From Firmicutes bacterium UBA5500 (GTDB lineage: Bacteria > Bacillota > UBA994 > UBA5500): DNA of 6,190 bases. The notes under the pieces were generated by a model, which was not told the origin of the DNA, did not search any database, and saw only the letters and a list, made by a program, of their open reading frames with translations. Below, piece by piece: positions 1 to 5,635 of this stretch. Each line of letters begins with the position of its first letter. Position 1 is the stretch's first letter. The stretch covers positions 1 through 6,190 of the forward strand of contig DIPA01000033.1 in the NCBI GenBank assembly GCA_002427055.1, read 5' to 3'. A program made the translations under genes and the position numbers.

Positions 1-549
1 GAGTTAGCAAGTACTGAACGACCTCAAGGCATTCTCGTTGCAGCTCAGCTACCTATCGCTCTCGCCGACGATGTGAGCTTCTGGTCAGAGGGTGGGCTCT
101 GGTTGCTTGTCGATGGTGTGCAAGATCCAGGCAATCTAGGTACTATTCTACGAACTGCTGAGGCGTTGGGTGTAGAGCGGGTAGTATGCCTAAAAGGAAC
201 TGTCGATCCCTATAACGAGAAAGTTATCCGCTCAGCAATGGGTGCCATTTTTCGCTTGCCTATTTTGCATGATCAAGGCAATGAGGTGGTGCTCAGTAAT
301 CTGCGGCAGCAAGCTGTGCAGATTGTAGCCAGCGCTCTTACAGACAGTGTGCCATATGACCAAGTTGCTTTTGCGGCACGACTCGCCCTTGTGGTTGGTA
401 ACGAAGGTGCCGGAGTAACATCATTCTGGACAGAAGCTGCCGATCTAGTTGTGCAAATTCCGATAGTTGGTCAAGCCGAATCACTTAATGTTGCCGTTGC
501 AACAGGGATATTATTAGCTCAAATAGTTCAAAAGAGACGTGTTAGTTAA
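1..549 (+). CDS. SpoU/TrmH-family 23S rRNA 2'-O-ribose methyltransferase, 5'-truncated by window edge (RlmP/YsgA-like)
   Basis: The reading frame is open from base 1 to the TAA at 547-549, giving 182 visible residues. A GTG at 73 is an internal codon, not the start, because the 24 upstream codons read like the family's interdomain region (STERPQGILV). All three SPOUT signature motifs are present. Motif 1 is DPGNLGTILRTAEALG, with Asn45 and Arg51 (visible numbering). Motif 2 is VVGNEGAGV, around residues 131-139. Motif 3 is IPIVGQAESLNVAVATGILL, at residues 153-172, which forms the SAM-binding trefoil knot. Members are about 250 residues long, so roughly 70-80 N-terminal residues (the RNA substrate-binding domain) lie outside the window. 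The family transfers a methyl group from SAM to a ribose 2'-OH in rRNA or tRNA. In B. subtilis the homologue just upstream of pheST is YsgA/RlmP, which modifies 23S rRNA. That exact target is inferred here from position only. No terminator separates it from the next promoter. Confidence 0.92.
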   Translation, partial: ELASTERPQGILVAAQLPIALADDVSFWSEGGLWLLVDGVQDPGNLGTILRTAEALGVERVVCLKGTVDPYNEKVIRSAMGAIFRLPILHDQGNEVVLSNLRQQAVQIVASALTDSVPYDQVAFAARLALVVGNEGAGVTSFWTEAADLVVQIPIVGQAESLNVAVATGILLAQIVQKRRVS

Positions 550-559
550 ATTGTAACCC

Positions 560-589
560 TTGTGTAACCTTATTTACTCATGATATAAT
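560..589 (+). promoter_or_regulatory. Extended -10 sigma-A promoter for the yqzL-like/T-box/pheST transcript
   Basis: The -10 box TATAAT at 584-589 is a perfect consensus and is preceded by TG at 581-582 (TGATATAAT), an extended -10. The best -35 is TTGTGT at 560-565 with an 18-base spacer. It is weak, and the extended -10 would compensate. Transcription would start near 596, leaving about 45 bases before the small gene at 643. A direct repeat TGTAACC (552-558 and 563-569, 11 bases apart) overlies the -35 region. The position just after the methyltransferase stop makes this the likely main promoter for pheST. Confidence 0.75.
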
Positions 590-628
590 GGGCCTAAGTC
601 TGACAACGAACCAGATCAACATTCCGAA

Positions 629-636
629 AAGGGGTG
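629..636 (+). promoter_or_regulatory. Shine-Dalgarno sequence deciding the TTG start of the yqzL-like gene
   Basis: AAGGGGTG at 629-636 resembles the consensus AAGGAGGTG with one base missing. It ends 6 bases before the TTG at 643 and 12 bases before the in-frame ATG at 649. The spacing favours the TTG as the start codon. Confidence 0.6.
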
Positions 637-642
637 CATCGT

Positions 643-750
643 TTGAAGATGTTTTCTGCCACGTTTTTCTGGAAAGTGTTTGAGGAAACGGGTTCGATTT
701 TGGCCTATCTAATGTACCGGAAGTTATCTCTTAGTCAAACTGCAGTCTAA
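643..750 (+). CDS. YqzL-like mini-protein, 35 residues, TTG start
   Basis: A short frame runs from TTG 643 (or ATG 649) to TAA 748-750. Its product begins MKMFSATFFWKVFEETGSI and continues LAYLMYRKLSLSQTAV. The core FFWKVFEETGSI followed by xAYLxY matches, from memory, the YqzL family of Bacillota small proteins (B. subtilis yqzL lies near era/recO). That family's function is, as far as I know, not established. Support for real translation comes from the Shine-Dalgarno match at 629-636, a good promoter 50 bases upstream, and a conserved-looking sequence rather than random codons. I see no signal peptide. The segment is short, aromatic and amphipathic. The stop codon is a few bases before the T-box Stem I, so both would be on one RNA. 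Four of the first 13 residues are Phe, so a leader-peptide role in pheST control is an alternative or additional reading. Exact start uncertain. Confidence 0.78.
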   Translation: MKMFSATFFWKVFEETGSILAYLMYRKLSLSQTAV

Positions 751-849
751 TATTGAAAACGCGATGAAGGAGAACAGTAATTGTAGGGAGACGCCTTTAG
801 GGAGGGAATGCCTAGACTGGAAGCATTTTCGGTAGTTCTACAATGAACC

Positions 850-852
850 TTC
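850..852 (+). promoter_or_regulatory. T-box specifier codon UUC (Phe)
   Basis: In the 3' side of the specifier loop, GAACC is followed by TTC and then by G853, the purine usually found after the specifier. UUC would pair with the GAA anticodon of tRNA-Phe. Neighbouring triplets such as CTT or TCG fit less well with the spacing from GAA 845-847 and with the downstream pheS. Confidence 0.88.
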
Positions 853-943
853 GCTCTGGAGCTACATTGCTGAATTTGTCAGTAAGCAGTGTCGGTTTCT
901 AACCGTTAACTATCAAAGAGCTATTGATTGCTAATAGCTGAAT

Positions 944-975
944 AAGGGTGGTACCACGAAGCGCCATCGTCCCTT
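944..975 (+). promoter_or_regulatory. T-box antiterminator
   Basis: Helix A1 pairs AAGGG (944-948) with CCCTT (971-975). Helix A2 pairs ACGA (956-959) with TCGT (967-970). Between them is the canonical 7-base bulge TGGTACC (949-955). Its UGGU (949-952) is complementary to the ACCA end of an uncharged tRNA with A73, the discriminator expected for tRNA-Phe. The 3' strand (967-975) overlaps the 5' arm and loop of the terminator, so the two folds exclude each other. Confidence 0.9.
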
Positions 976-998
976 TGCGGACGACGGTGCCTTTTTTT
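961..998 (+). terminator. Regulated intrinsic terminator of the pheST T-box
   Basis: GCGCCATCGTCC (961-972) pairs with GGACGACGGTGC (979-990). This gives 11 pairs including one G-U (963/988), with one A-C mismatch (966/985) and a 6-base loop. A run of seven T at 992-998 follows. It should stop transcription when tRNA-Phe is charged, and it is dissolved when the antiterminator at 944-975 forms. Confidence 0.93.
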
Positions 999-1019
999 AT
1001 CTGAAAAGGAGTGGATTAA

Positions 1020-2039
1020 ATGAGGGATCAACTGCAGGCTCTAGAACAAGAAGCCTTACGAGCAGTCAAAGGGGCGCTTGATTTAGAGGAACTTAACAAC
1101 CTACGTATTCGCTATTTGGGAAAGAAAGGTGAAATGACTGCCATACTACGTGGCATGGCCAAATTAGCGCCTGCCGAGCGCCCGGTAGTAGGTCAGTTGG
1201 CCAACGAATTACGTGATCGTTTGGAACAGAGTTTGGCTAATAAGATTGCTAGCTTAGCTGAAAAAGCTAAACTTGCTCAACTAGCAGCGGAACATATAGA
1301 TGTCACTTTGCCGGGGGTACCTTTCCCGGTAGGGCATCAGCACCTAATTACGGCTACCTTGGAAGAAATCCAGAACGTTTTTTTTGGCATGGGCTTCAGT
1401 GTGGCCGAGGGTCCTGAAGTAGAAACAGATTACTATAACTTTGAGGCATTAAATGTGCCGGCTGATCACCCTGCGCGGGATATGCAAGACTCTTTCTATT
1501 TCAGCCCAGAGTTGCTACTGAGGACTCATACTTCACCTATGCAAGTACGTAGTATGGAGAAACTGCGTCCTAACCCGGTACGCATTATTGCTCCTGGGCG
1601 TGTATATCGTCGTGATGATGATGCTACTCACTCACCTATGTTTCATCAAGTCGAGGGTCTGGTTATCGATACCGATATTACTTTGGCCGATCTTAAGGGC
1701 ATTTTGCTGACTTTCGCGCAAGCTATGTTTGGTTCCGGGCGCGAGATTAGGTTGCGCCCGAGCTTCTTCCCTTTTACAGAGCCTAGCGCTGAGGTGGATA
1801 TTTCTTGTTTTCTCTGTGAGGGGGCCGGTTGTCGTCTATGCAAGGGGAGTGGCTGGCTAGAGATACTCGGTTCTGGCATGGTACACCCCAGGGTGTTACA
1901 GCTTTCGGGCTATGATCCAGAGCAGGTTAGTGGTTTCGCCTTTGGTATGGGTGTAGAGCGTATCGCTATGCTCAAGTACGGCCTAGATGATTTGCGCCAC
2001 TTGTTTACAAACGACATACGCTTTTTGCGTCAGTTTTAG
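1020..2039 (+). CDS. pheS: Phenylalanyl-tRNA synthetase alpha subunit
   Basis: PheS is the catalytic subunit of the cytoplasmic alpha2-beta2 enzyme that attaches Phe to tRNA-Phe using ATP (EC 6.1.1.20). The 339-residue product has normal length. An N-terminal tRNA-binding coiled coil spans about residues 1-90, and the class II catalytic core begins near PVGHQHL (103-109). Visible signatures include [15 protein letters not shown] (131-145), RTHTS (168-172), motif 2 [21 protein letters not shown] (193-213) and motif 3 [17 protein letters not shown] (305-321). Four cysteines in [12 protein letters not shown] (263, 266, 271, 274) form a knuckle seen in many Bacillota PheS, possibly a metal site. 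The ATG at 1020 is chosen because AGGAG (1007-1011) lies 8 bases upstream. The gene is controlled by the T-box just before it and is followed by pheT after 16 bases. Confidence 0.98.
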   Translation: MRDQLQALEQEALRAVKGALDLEELNNLRIRYLGKKGEMTAILRGMAKLAPAERPVVGQLANELRDRLEQSLANKIASLAEKAKLAQLAAEHIDVTLPGVPFPVGHQHLITATLEEIQNVFFGMGFSVAEGPEVETDYYNFEALNVPADHPARDMQDSFYFSPELLLRTHTSPMQVRSMEKLRPNPVRIIAPGRVYRRDDDATHSPMFHQVEGLVIDTDITLADLKGILLTFAQAMFGSGREIRLRPSFFPFTEPSAEVDISCFLCEGAGCRLCKGSGWLEILGSGMVHPRVLQLSGYDPEQVSGFAFGMGVERIAMLKYGLDDLRHLFTNDIRFLRQF

Positions 2040-2046
2040 GAGGTGA
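2038..2046 (+). promoter_or_regulatory. pheT Shine-Dalgarno overlapping the pheS stop codon
   Basis: AGGAGGTGA (2038-2046) is a near-perfect anti-16S match. It shares the last two bases of the pheS TAG (2037-2039) and sits 9 bases before the pheT ATG. The overlap suggests coupled translation, giving balanced amounts of the two subunits. Confidence 0.85.
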
Positions 2047-2055
2047 CACTTTAGT

Positions 2056-4473
2056 ATGCAGGTTTCTTATAAATGGTTGCAGCAGTACGTCGATATTCCG
2101 TGGGGACCAGAGGAATTGGCTGAACGGTTGACCATGGGGGGCATAGAAGTAGAGCAGGTTGTAAATCGGGCTGAAGGTCTAGCAGGGGTTGTTAGCGGGC
2201 GTATTGTTCGACTTGAGCCTCATCCGAACGCTAATAAGTTGCAAATTTGTCGCATGGACGTAGGGCGGCCTGAATTGGTAACTATAGTAACCGGAGCCGA
2301 CAACGTGTTTGAGGGAGCTATTGTACCAGCTGCACTTGCAGGGGCCGAACTACCCACAGGGCAGAAGATTGACCTAGCCGACTTCCGTGGAGTTGCCTCT
2401 GCCGGAATGCTATGTTCTGCTGACGAGTTGGGTATTGACAAGAAAATGGTTCCACCTGAGATGCGAGACGGAATCTACATTTTGCCAGAATCAACTCCGC
2501 TGGGGCACGATATCCGCGAGGTAATGCAGCTTGATGACTATGTAGTTGAGTTGGATTTGACTCCTAATCGATCTGACTGCCTCAGTATGCTTGGCGTGGC
2601 TTATGAGGTTGCTGCACTAGCTAATCAGAAAGTACGTTGGCCTAGGCTAGCTCAGCTTGTAAGCAATACTACTCATCCTGAGGTTGTAGTTGATGTCGAA
2701 GCCCTCGACCTTTGTCCTGGTTATCTTGGTTTAGTAGTCAACAATGTGAGTGTTGGTCCTTCTCCTTTATGGCTGCAGAATGCATTGCAGGCGGCAGGTT
2801 TACGTCCCATTAACAACTTGGTTGATATTACTAACTATGTTCTTTTGGAGTTAGGCCAACCGTTGCATGCTTTTGACCTAGATAAGCTGGCCGCTAAGCA
2901 GATCAGTGTACGACGAGCTAGGCGGAACGAAGAGATTATTACTCTTGATGGCACATCGCGCCGCCTGGACGATGCTGACCTTGTAATTGCGGACGCAGAT
3001 AGCGCTGTTGCCATAGCGGGTATCATGGGCAGCCAACTAGCCGAAGTAAGCGGGGATACCCAGCGTGTCTTCCTAGAATCAGCTTATTTTGATTATAAAA
3101 GTGTACGGCGCTCTTCGCGTCGGCTAGGTTTGCATACAGATGCATCAAGTCGTTTTGATAAAGGCGTTGATCCTGCGCGCGTCTTGATGGCGCTGCAGCG
3201 TGCAGCCCAATTGCTGCAGGAGTTGGGTTGCGGACAGCCTGAGACTGCTGCTGTTGGCTTGCCTCATGGCATGCCCGCAGAGCAACAGATTAGTTTTAGG
3301 CCGGAACAAGTAAAACGGCTGCTTGGTGTGACTATCTGCCCAGCTGAAATGCGGTCTTTGCTAGAGCGTCTGGGGTTAACCGTCGATGATGGGCAAACTC
3401 CTTGGCAAGTCGTTGCGCCGAGTCGCCGTCGCGATCTGCAGGAAGAGGTTGATCTGATTGAAGAGATCGCCAGGCTCTATGGCTATGCCAAGATCCCTGT
3501 GGGAACTATGTGCGGTCCGGTGATGCGGGGACGATTAACTGAGCGCCAGCAAGCAGAGCAGAATGTCCGGCATCAGTTGCTTGGTTTGGGCTTAACGGAA
3601 GTGTTGACATTAAGCTTCAACGATCCGCAGGAGGTAGCTAAAGTAGTTGGCCCAGAACATCCTTGGAATCAGGGCTTGCTGTTAAGGAACCCACTATCTT
3701 CAGACCGTAGCTTGATGCGTCCTACCTTACTATTTGGTTTGCTGAATGTTCTGGCCTATAATGCTGCTCGTCAGCAGCATGATTTGGCCATTTTCGAGGT
3801 TGCTAATGTGTTCAAACCTTGCCCAGGGGCCCTACATGAGCAACCTGACGAGCCGTTGCACTTAGGGGTAGCCTGTATGGGGCAAAAGCCTAACTCTTGG
3901 CAGCTAAGAGCAGCCGATTATGACTTCTTCTATCTCAAAGGCTTGCTGGAGGCTCTGCTATCGAAGCAAGGGTTAACCGCGCTAACCTGGCAACAGGCAA
4001 GTGAAACTTTCTTGCATCCTGGTCGCTCTGCCGCCATATACTGGAACGGAGACTGCTTAGGGTATCTGGGAGAATTGCATCCTGATGTGGCAGAGCAATA
4101 TGGGCTTAGGCAGAGGGCCATTGTAGCTGAGCTGGCTCTGGCGCCAGTATTGGCGCAGGCAGGTCGTGTTCCTCTGTATCAGGGAATACCGCGGTATCCG
4201 GCTATGACAAGAGATCTGGCCGTAGTAGTTGATCAAAGCATTCCGGCTGCAGAGGTAACGAATATCATCCGCCAGGCTGCCGGAGAATTAATGGTGGATT
4301 TACAGCTGTTTGATGTTTACCAAGGTCAACAAGTGGCCGGTCAAAAAAAGAGCCTAGCCTATTCATTGGTGTTACAGAACATGGAGAGGACATTGCTTGA
4401 TGAGGAAATTGCGTCCTTGCATCAAAGAATAGTTGGTGAACTCAAAAGTAGACTAGGTGCGGAGTTGCGGTAA
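2056..4473 (+). CDS. pheT: Phenylalanyl-tRNA synthetase beta subunit
   Basis: PheT partners with PheS. It contributes tRNA binding and the editing site that removes Tyr mischarged on tRNA-Phe. The 805-residue product has full family length and domain order. An EMAP/OB-type tRNA-binding domain spans about 40-150 (PHPNANKLQICRMDVG at 55-70). The ELDLTPNRSDCLSMLG segment is at 165-180. The B3/B4 editing domain spans about 210-390 (NNLVDITNYVLLELGQPLHAFD at 253-274). The B5 domain spans about 410-480 and ends in the acidic helix DLQEEVDLIEEIARLYGY (460-477). A catalytic-like core follows, about 490-690. The C-terminal FDX-ACB anticodon-binding domain is about 712-805 (YPAMTRDLAVVVD at 714-726). 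One small deviation is GIMGS at 322-326, where most homologues I recall have GIMGG or GVMGG. The ATG is fixed by the strong ribosome site at 2038-2046. Confidence 0.98.
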   Translation: MQVSYKWLQQYVDIPWGPEELAERLTMGGIEVEQVVNRAEGLAGVVSGRIVRLEPHPNANKLQICRMDVGRPELVTIVTGADNVFEGAIVPAALAGAELPTGQKIDLADFRGVASAGMLCSADELGIDKKMVPPEMRDGIYILPESTPLGHDIREVMQLDDYVVELDLTPNRSDCLSMLGVAYEVAALANQKVRWPRLAQLVSNTTHPEVVVDVEALDLCPGYLGLVVNNVSVGPSPLWLQNALQAAGLRPINNLVDITNYVLLELGQPLHAFDLDKLAAKQISVRRARRNEEIITLDGTSRRLDDADLVIADADSAVAIAGIMGSQLAEVSGDTQRVFLESAYFDYKSVRRSSRRLGLHTDASSRFDKGVDPARVLMALQRAAQLLQELGCGQPETAAVGLPHGMPAEQQISFRPEQVKRLLGVTICPAEMRSLLERLGLTVDDGQTPWQVVAPSRRRDLQEEVDLIEEIARLYGYAKIPVGTMCGPVMRGRLTERQQAEQNVRHQLLGLGLTEVLTLSFNDPQEVAKVVGPEHPWNQGLLLRNPLSSDRSLMRPTLLFGLLNVLAYNAARQQHDLAIFEVANVFKPCPGALHEQPDEPLHLGVACMGQKPNSWQLRAADYDFFYLKGLLEALLSKQGLTALTWQQASETFLHPGRSAAIYWNGDCLGYLGELHPDVAEQYGLRQRAIVAELALAPVLAQAGRVPLYQGIPRYPAMTRDLAVVVDQSIPAAEVTNIIRQAAGELMVDLQLFDVYQGQQVAGQKKSLAYSLVLQNMERTLLDEEIASLHQRIVGELKSRLGAELR

Positions 4474-4538
4474 GCAGGAATCACCCCATCACATGACGAA
4501 CACGGACAGAGAGAACTCGGGCAGCGAGGGGTGTATGT
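4474..4538 (+). other. pheT-zapA spacer with possible zapA ribosome-site occlusion
   Basis: The 65-base gap has no terminator with a T-run and no convincing promoter. CACCCC (4482-4487) is fully complementary to GGGGTG (4528-4533), which is the core of the zapA Shine-Dalgarno sequence (GAGGGGTG, 4526-4533, 5 bases before the ATG). Pairing would close a 40-base loop and hide the site. Six GC-rich pairs over that distance could be chance. Confidence 0.35.
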
Positions 4539-4877
4539 ATGACATTATCCGAGCGCAACAAAGTGAAAGTTCGCATCTGTAATGAGGACTATGTGTTTAT
4601 CAGCCCGGCTGAATCAGAACATCTGCTGCATTTGGCCGACTTAGTTGAAGAAAGAATACAGGAGATTTTGGAGCGAGAGCCACGCCTTGGCGTGGCTCGG
4701 GCTGCGGTGATGACTGCCATGATATTGGCGGATGGTATGCTATCGCAGCAGGAGAAAGCTAGGCAACTGCAAGTTCAGCTAGAAGTTCTGCAGTTTGGGC
4801 AAGCCGAAACGGAGGCAGAACTAAGACGCGTCAAGGCTACTGCGGCCAAACGGGCTAAACGGAAAGGTAGGCGTTAG
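4539..4877 (+). CDS. zapA: Cell-division protein ZapA
   Basis: ZapA is a small cytoplasmic protein that bundles FtsZ filaments and stabilises the Z-ring. The 112-residue product shows the family pattern. An N-terminal beta segment NKVKVRICNEDYVFISP (7-23) leads into helix EHLLHLADLVEERIQEIL (27-44). PRLGVARAAVMTAMILADGML (48-68) follows, corresponding to the conserved helix after the PxLs motif. A coiled-coil helix then runs from about 69 to 98. The C-terminus is strongly basic (KRAKRKGRR). The ATG at 4539 has GAGGGGTG 5 bases upstream. An ATG at 4535 is in another frame. The gene lies 65 bases after pheT and 1 base before the CvpA-family gene, as in the B. subtilis zapA-yshB pair. It may be read from the pheST transcript, since no terminator is visible in between. 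Confidence 0.92.
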   Translation: MTLSERNKVKVRICNEDYVFISPAESEHLLHLADLVEERIQEILEREPRLGVARAAVMTAMILADGMLSQQEKARQLQVQLEVLQFGQAETEAELRRVKATAAKRAKRKGRR

Positions 4878-4878
4878 T

Positions 4879-5469
4879 ATGGGCTCTGTAAGTGCTGAAA
4901 CCATGGTATGGATAGACTGGGTCATGCTTGGTATTTTGGCAGTATCAGTCCTGAACGGTTTTGTCCGCGGGTTGGTTAAACAAGCACTTGGGTTTGCTGG
5001 TCTTTTCGTCAGCTTGTACTTGGCCGATCGTTGGGCACCGGCAGTTGCCCAGTGGCTGAATAATAGTTTTGATGTCAGTACGTATATTAGAGGGCTATTG
5101 CTGCCACTCTTAGGAGACTATCGTTTAGAACCGACAGTTTTGGCTGTGCTTAGCTATTTACTGGTTTGGTTTGGTGTGAGTGTTGCCTTTGGCATACTAG
5201 GCTTGTTCTTGGAATCAGTAACCAAGCTTCCCCTAATTTCTTCGGCTAACAAGTTGGGTGGGGCTGCGCTAGGGGCTCTTAAGGGCGGCGTCATCATTTT
5301 CATTATCGCTAGCTTATTATCATTTTTGCCCGCCAGCACTAAATTGGGAGAGGTAGGTCAGCGTTCCTACGTAGCAGCGCAGGTAAGATATATTAGTCCA
5401 GTGTTTTATCAGCACCTGCAGGACCTGATTAGCCGTGTTTGGAGTATCAGGCAAGTACCGCAGCCGTAG
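4879..5469 (+). CDS. CvpA-family integral membrane protein (YshB-like)
   Basis: The 196-residue product has four predicted membrane segments, at about 9-26, 33-50, 86-111 and 127-150. The opening WIDWVMLGILAVSVLNGFVRGL (11-32) and the NKLGGAALGALKGG stretch (124-137) before the last segment are CvpA hallmarks. The family is named for a protein needed for colicin V production in E. coli. Its molecular role is unclear, and it is linked to envelope integrity. In Bacillota it is a regular neighbour of zapA. The ATG at 4879 is 1 base after the zapA TAG, with AGGTAGG (4865-4871) as a plausible ribosome site, so translation is probably coupled. Met9 (4903) is an alternative start that would match the usual family N-terminus but has no clear ribosome site. 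The C-terminal 45 residues are soluble and not recognisable. Confidence 0.9.
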   Translation: MGSVSAETMVWIDWVMLGILAVSVLNGFVRGLVKQALGFAGLFVSLYLADRWAPAVAQWLNNSFDVSTYIRGLLLPLLGDYRLEPTVLAVLSYLLVWFGVSVAFGILGLFLESVTKLPLISSANKLGGAALGALKGGVIIFIIASLLSFLPASTKLGEVGQRSYVAAQVRYISPVFYQHLQDLISRVWSIRQVPQP

Positions 5470-5492
5470 TATGTAGTATAAGCTTAAGCGAG

Positions 5493-5522
5493 AAGAGAGC
5501 TTGCCATTGCGAGCTCTCTTTT
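5493..5522 (+). terminator. Intrinsic terminator after the cvpA-family gene
   Basis: AAGAGAGCTTGC (5493-5504) pairs with GCGAGCTCTCTT (5509-5520). This makes a 12-pair stem with one G-U (5502/5511) and a CATT loop. Only four T (5519-5522) run without break before a G, so it may be less than fully efficient. It ends the pheST-zapA-cvpA unit 24 bases after the stop codon. The opposite strand lacks a T-run, so it looks one-directional. Confidence 0.78.
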
Positions 5523-5566
5523 GTCCTGCATGTTGTTTTAGACATGAGTCTGAAGCATACTTTGCC

Positions 5567-5595
5567 TTAGCTAGGTGAAAAGGACATGATAGAAT
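5567..5595 (+). promoter_or_regulatory. Probable extended -10 promoter of mutS2
   Basis: TAGAAT (5590-5595) differs from TATAAT at one base and is preceded by TG (5587-5588), an extended -10. At a 17-base spacing the -35 is only TTAGCT (5567-5572). TTGCCT at 5562-5567 is a better hexamer but lies too far away. A start near 5602 would give a leader of about 34 bases. The location between a terminator and mutS2 supports the call. Confidence 0.55.
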
Positions 5596-5635
5596 GTAAG
5601 GGAGCACTTAGCAAGCTTCGGAGGAGCGGTTGTTG

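Larger units (their letters stand above)
757..1000 (+). ncRNA. T-box riboswitch leader (tRNA-Phe specific) of pheST
   Basis: This is a complete transcriptional T-box. Stem I begins in the GCGATGAAGGAG segment (761-772), typical of T-box starts. Its parts are a lower helix GGAG 769-772 with CTCT 854-857, a specifier loop with the loop-E elements AGTA 776-779 and GAA 845-847, and an upper helix TTGTAG 781-786 with CTACAA 838-843. The specifier is UUC (850-852). A small hairpin CGGTT/AACCG lies at 893-905. Stem III is AGCTATT 919-925 with AATAGCT 933-939. Then come the T-box sequence AAGGGTGGTACCACG (944-958) and a terminator. By family knowledge, uncharged cognate tRNA binds the specifier and the UGGN bulge and so permits readthrough into the gene. 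Phe specificity is supported by the UUC specifier, the A73-compatible UGGU, and the downstream pheS. The left boundary is approximate. Confidence 0.95.

Noticed and set aside
73..549. GTG at 73 as the start of the first gene
   Set aside because: The same frame is open from base 1, and the upstream codons read as typical SpoU/TrmH interdomain sequence. The gene is cut by the window edge, not started at 73.
893..905. CGGTT/AACCG hairpin as a separate terminator
   Set aside because: It is only five pairs with a 3-base loop and no T-run. It fits as a minor helix of the T-box leader between Stem I and Stem III.
1646..1879. Minus-strand open frame inside pheS
   Set aside because: It is antisense to the PheS catalytic core, has no family resemblance and no ribosome site, and is a by-product of the coding strand.
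2220..2441. Minus-strand open frame inside pheT (likewise 2835-3026 and 3930-4121)
   Set aside because: All lie wholly opposite conserved PheT domains, with Ser/Arg/Pro-rich low-information translations typical of antisense shadows.
4493..4582. Short + strand frame starting ATG 4493 and overlapping the zapA start
   Set aside because: It has no ribosome site and no recognisable sequence, and it overlaps zapA in another frame. It is probably chance.
5154..5339. Minus-strand frame inside the cvpA-family gene
   Set aside because: It is antisense to the conserved membrane segments, with no independent evidence.
5320..5607. Minus-strand 95-codon frame across the cvpA-family 3' end and terminator
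   Set aside because: It reads through a terminator hairpin and the mutS2 promoter region, has no recognisable domain, and overlaps a well-supported gene.
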